A DNA stretch of 64,000 nucleotides from positions 4,196,795 to 4,260,794 of the forward strand of contig CP051231.1 in assembly GCA_017792405.1 (NCBI GenBank), in the 5' to 3' direction. The DNA comes from Oceanicola sp. (GTDB lineage Bacteria > Pseudomonadota > Alphaproteobacteria > Rhodobacterales > Rhodobacteraceae). The position numbers were made by a program, and so were the translations under genes. Positions 62,951 through 64,000 of this stretch are shown here, in pieces (positions within the stretch are counted from its first letter, which is position 1; the number at the start of each line of letters is the position of its first letter). The notes beneath the pieces were generated by a model that had not been told where the DNA came from, searched no databases, and was given only the letters and a program-made list of their open reading frames with translations.

Positions 62951-63559
62951 ATGATCGACGCGCTGAATACCTCGCTCCGGAAGCTGCCTGCATGGACACT
63001 CTATATAGTGGCCCCGCTGCCGGCCGCCTTTTGGCTGTGGCAGGGCGCGACTGGCGCGAGCGGGCCGGAGCCGATCAAGGCGCTTGAACACAGCTTGGGC
63101 GAGTTCGCACTTCAACTGCTCATCGTCGGCCTGGCCGTCACGCCGCTGCGCAAGTGGACAGGTCTGAACCTGCTGAAGTTCCGCCGTGCGATCGGGGTGG
63201 TCTCCTTCTTCTATGTACTGCTGCACTTCCTCACTTGGCTGGTGCTCGACATGTCGCTGCTCTGGGGGCAGATCCTTGGCGACATCGTCAAACGCCCCTA
63301 CATCACCATCGGCTTCATCGGTTTCACTCTGCTGATCCCGCTGGCAGTCACCTCCAACAATGCGTCGGTCCGCAAACTCGGCGCGCGGTGGCGGAAGCTG
63401 CATAAGCTCGTCTACCCGGCCGTTCTGCTCGGGGGGCTGCACTGGGTGTGGCTTGCGAAGGGCTGGCAGGTGGAACCGCTCCTCTACATGGGCGCGATTC
63501 TGGCGATCCTGGCGCTCCGGGTGATTCCGAAACCCCGGAAAAGAGCGCTCGCCGCCTGA
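62951..63559 (+). CDS. msrQ: Protein-methionine-sulfoxide reductase heme-binding subunit
   Basis: 202 residues with six membrane helices and the conserved heme-type histidines (for example FFYVLLHFLTWLVLDMSLL and the later KLHKLVYPAVLLGGLHWVWL). It is the inner-membrane b-type heme partner of MsrP and passes quinol electrons to it. It directly follows msrP. Its TGA stop lies in the first GANTC site of the cluster downstream. Confidence 0.96.
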   Translation: MIDALNTSLRKLPAWTLYIVAPLPAAFWLWQGATGASGPEPIKALEHSLGEFALQLLIVGLAVTPLRKWTGLNLLKFRRAIGVVSFFYVLLHFLTWLVLDMSLLWGQILGDIVKRPYITIGFIGFTLLIPLAVTSNNASVRKLGARWRKLHKLVYPAVLLGGLHWVWLAKGWQVEPLLYMGAILAILALRVIPKPRKRALAA

Positions 63560-63775
63560 ATCACTCCGAGTCAGCCGACTCGCAGAGGTGAATCGGGGGG
63601 TGAATCGAAAAAACTTCGACCCCGAGGCAGAAAAATTGGACCTGACTCGCCGATTCACCCGACTCCAGCACCCACGATTCACCAAATCACCCCCTCGATT
63701 CCGGCTTCTTGATGCGCTGATTCAAAGCTGACCCTACGTCCGAGTCTGTGGATAAGTCGCAAATCGCCTCGATTC
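63558..63775. repeat. Dense cluster of 13 GANTC (CcrM) sites
   Basis: GANTC sites start at 63558, 63568, 63577, 63590, 63602, 63644, 63652, 63661, 63676, 63697, 63719, 63742 and 63771. At about 66% GC, roughly one site per 300 bp is expected, so 13 in 218 bp is a strong enrichment. Four lie in the octamer GTGAATCG or its inverse (63588, 63600, 63651, 63675). CGAGTC-AGCC-GACTCG is a perfect inverted repeat at 63567-63582. No ORF explains it. Confidence 0.9.
63747..63755 (-). promoter_or_regulatory. Perfect DnaA box
   Basis: TGTGGATAA on the plus strand is TTATCCACA on the minus strand, the consensus DnaA box. It lies inside the GANTC-rich region. Confidence 0.75.
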
Positions 63776-63903
63776 TGACCGGCTAGACAGATCGCCAAGC
63801 CCGGAAAGCGCGGCCGCGCAGAAAAAGTTATCGCGCAAACCCCTTGTTTTTATGGCTTTTCTCGAAGGCGCTAAAAAAATGTCATCTTTCTCCAAAAAAG
63901 CCC

Positions 63904-63932
63904 TTGCGGGGTCCGGCCCTGAACCGTAAATA
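63904..63932 (+). promoter_or_regulatory. Probable rRNA operon promoter
   Basis: TTGCGG (63904-63909), exactly 17 nt, then TAAATA (63927-63932). A/T-rich tracts upstream (63820-63900) look like UP elements. The downstream GC-rich leader-like sequence (CCTCACCGGCGGCGCTGAGG) resembles the start of rRNA leaders in this bacterial group. The rRNA genes themselves would start beyond the window. This is inferred from the promoter architecture. Confidence 0.65.
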
Positions 63933-64000
63933 CCCCCTCACCGGCGGCGCTGAGGCGCACAACGGAACGCCAGACGGAACAACGGAGCGACGCTCCAGCG

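Larger units (their letters stand above)
63560..64000. other. Non-coding terminal region
   Basis: 441 bp with no convincing ORF. In order it holds the GANTC cluster, the DnaA box, an A/T-rich upstream region and the candidate rRNA promoter. The last 70 bp (CGGCGGCGCTGAGG onward) are leader-like. Confidence 0.75.

Overview
The window looks like chromosomal DNA from an alphaproteobacterium of the order Rhodobacterales (Roseobacter-type). The GC content is high. Families and neighbourhoods typical of that group are present: a leuB region with a nearby leuC/leuD pair, YggT next to RecQ, a zinc-ribbon DinB, a branched-chain-amino-acid-type ABC operon with CoA ligases, paired saccharopine dehydrogenases, ClpB, MsrPQ and a type-B-like L36. 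There is an FnrL-type site, and one region is extremely dense in GANTC, the CcrM methylation motif of Alphaproteobacteria. I saw no phage, insertion sequence, integron or CRISPR array. The identification rests on recognising families by eye; no search was run.

Layout. 1-1664: end of a RuBisCO-like protein gene and a four-carbon sugar-acid kinase. 1729-4335: tRNA-Pro, a DMT transporter, and an ABM/NIPSNAP pair divergent from an ArsR-type regulator. 4442-13352: leucine biosynthesis (leuB, then leuD-small ORF-leuC) around a LysR/NAD-binding divergent pair, a nuclease-like secreted protein, a membrane protein, and a membrane protein behind a textbook FNR-type promoter. 13685-19665: MscS channel, thioesterase, YggT, RecQ, YaaA. 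19678-30278: hybrid histidine kinase, then an alpha-2-macroglobulin / glycolipid-binding-like / PBP1C cluster. 30443-38827: pyrF, a Tae4-type T6SS amidase effector with a candidate immunity gene, an NAD-binding protein with an HxlR regulator and a perfect operator-like palindrome, QmcA/NfeD, HutX, DinB, a thioesterase, N-formylglutamate amidohydrolase, tRNA-Val and rpmJ. 38907-53252: SDR, VOC and peptidoglycan-binding proteins, then a long minus-strand ABC uptake operon with two CoA ligases. That operon is interrupted in three places by small or unrecognised genes. 53414-63559: saccharopine pathway, ClpB, SDR, Mpo1-like protein, glutamate-synthase-like protein and MsrPQ. 63560-64000: non-coding DNA with 13 GANTC sites in 218 bp, a perfect DnaA box, and a strong promoter that probably drives an rRNA operon starting beyond the window.

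How the genes work together. Leucine synthesis is split into two minus-strand units about 5.5 kb apart. The ABC genes would import an amphipathic or branched-chain-type substrate that the two ligases could activate as a CoA thioester. The A2M and PBP1C genes form the known periplasmic protection and wall-repair pairing. The Tae4 effector and its neighbour form an effector/immunity-like unit with no secretion machinery in view. The most unusual signals are the GANTC-dense region before the putative rRNA promoter, the orphan Tae4 unit with an unfamiliar partner, the 11-bp-phased repeats at 50350-50389, and the internally duplicated protein at 43177-44025.
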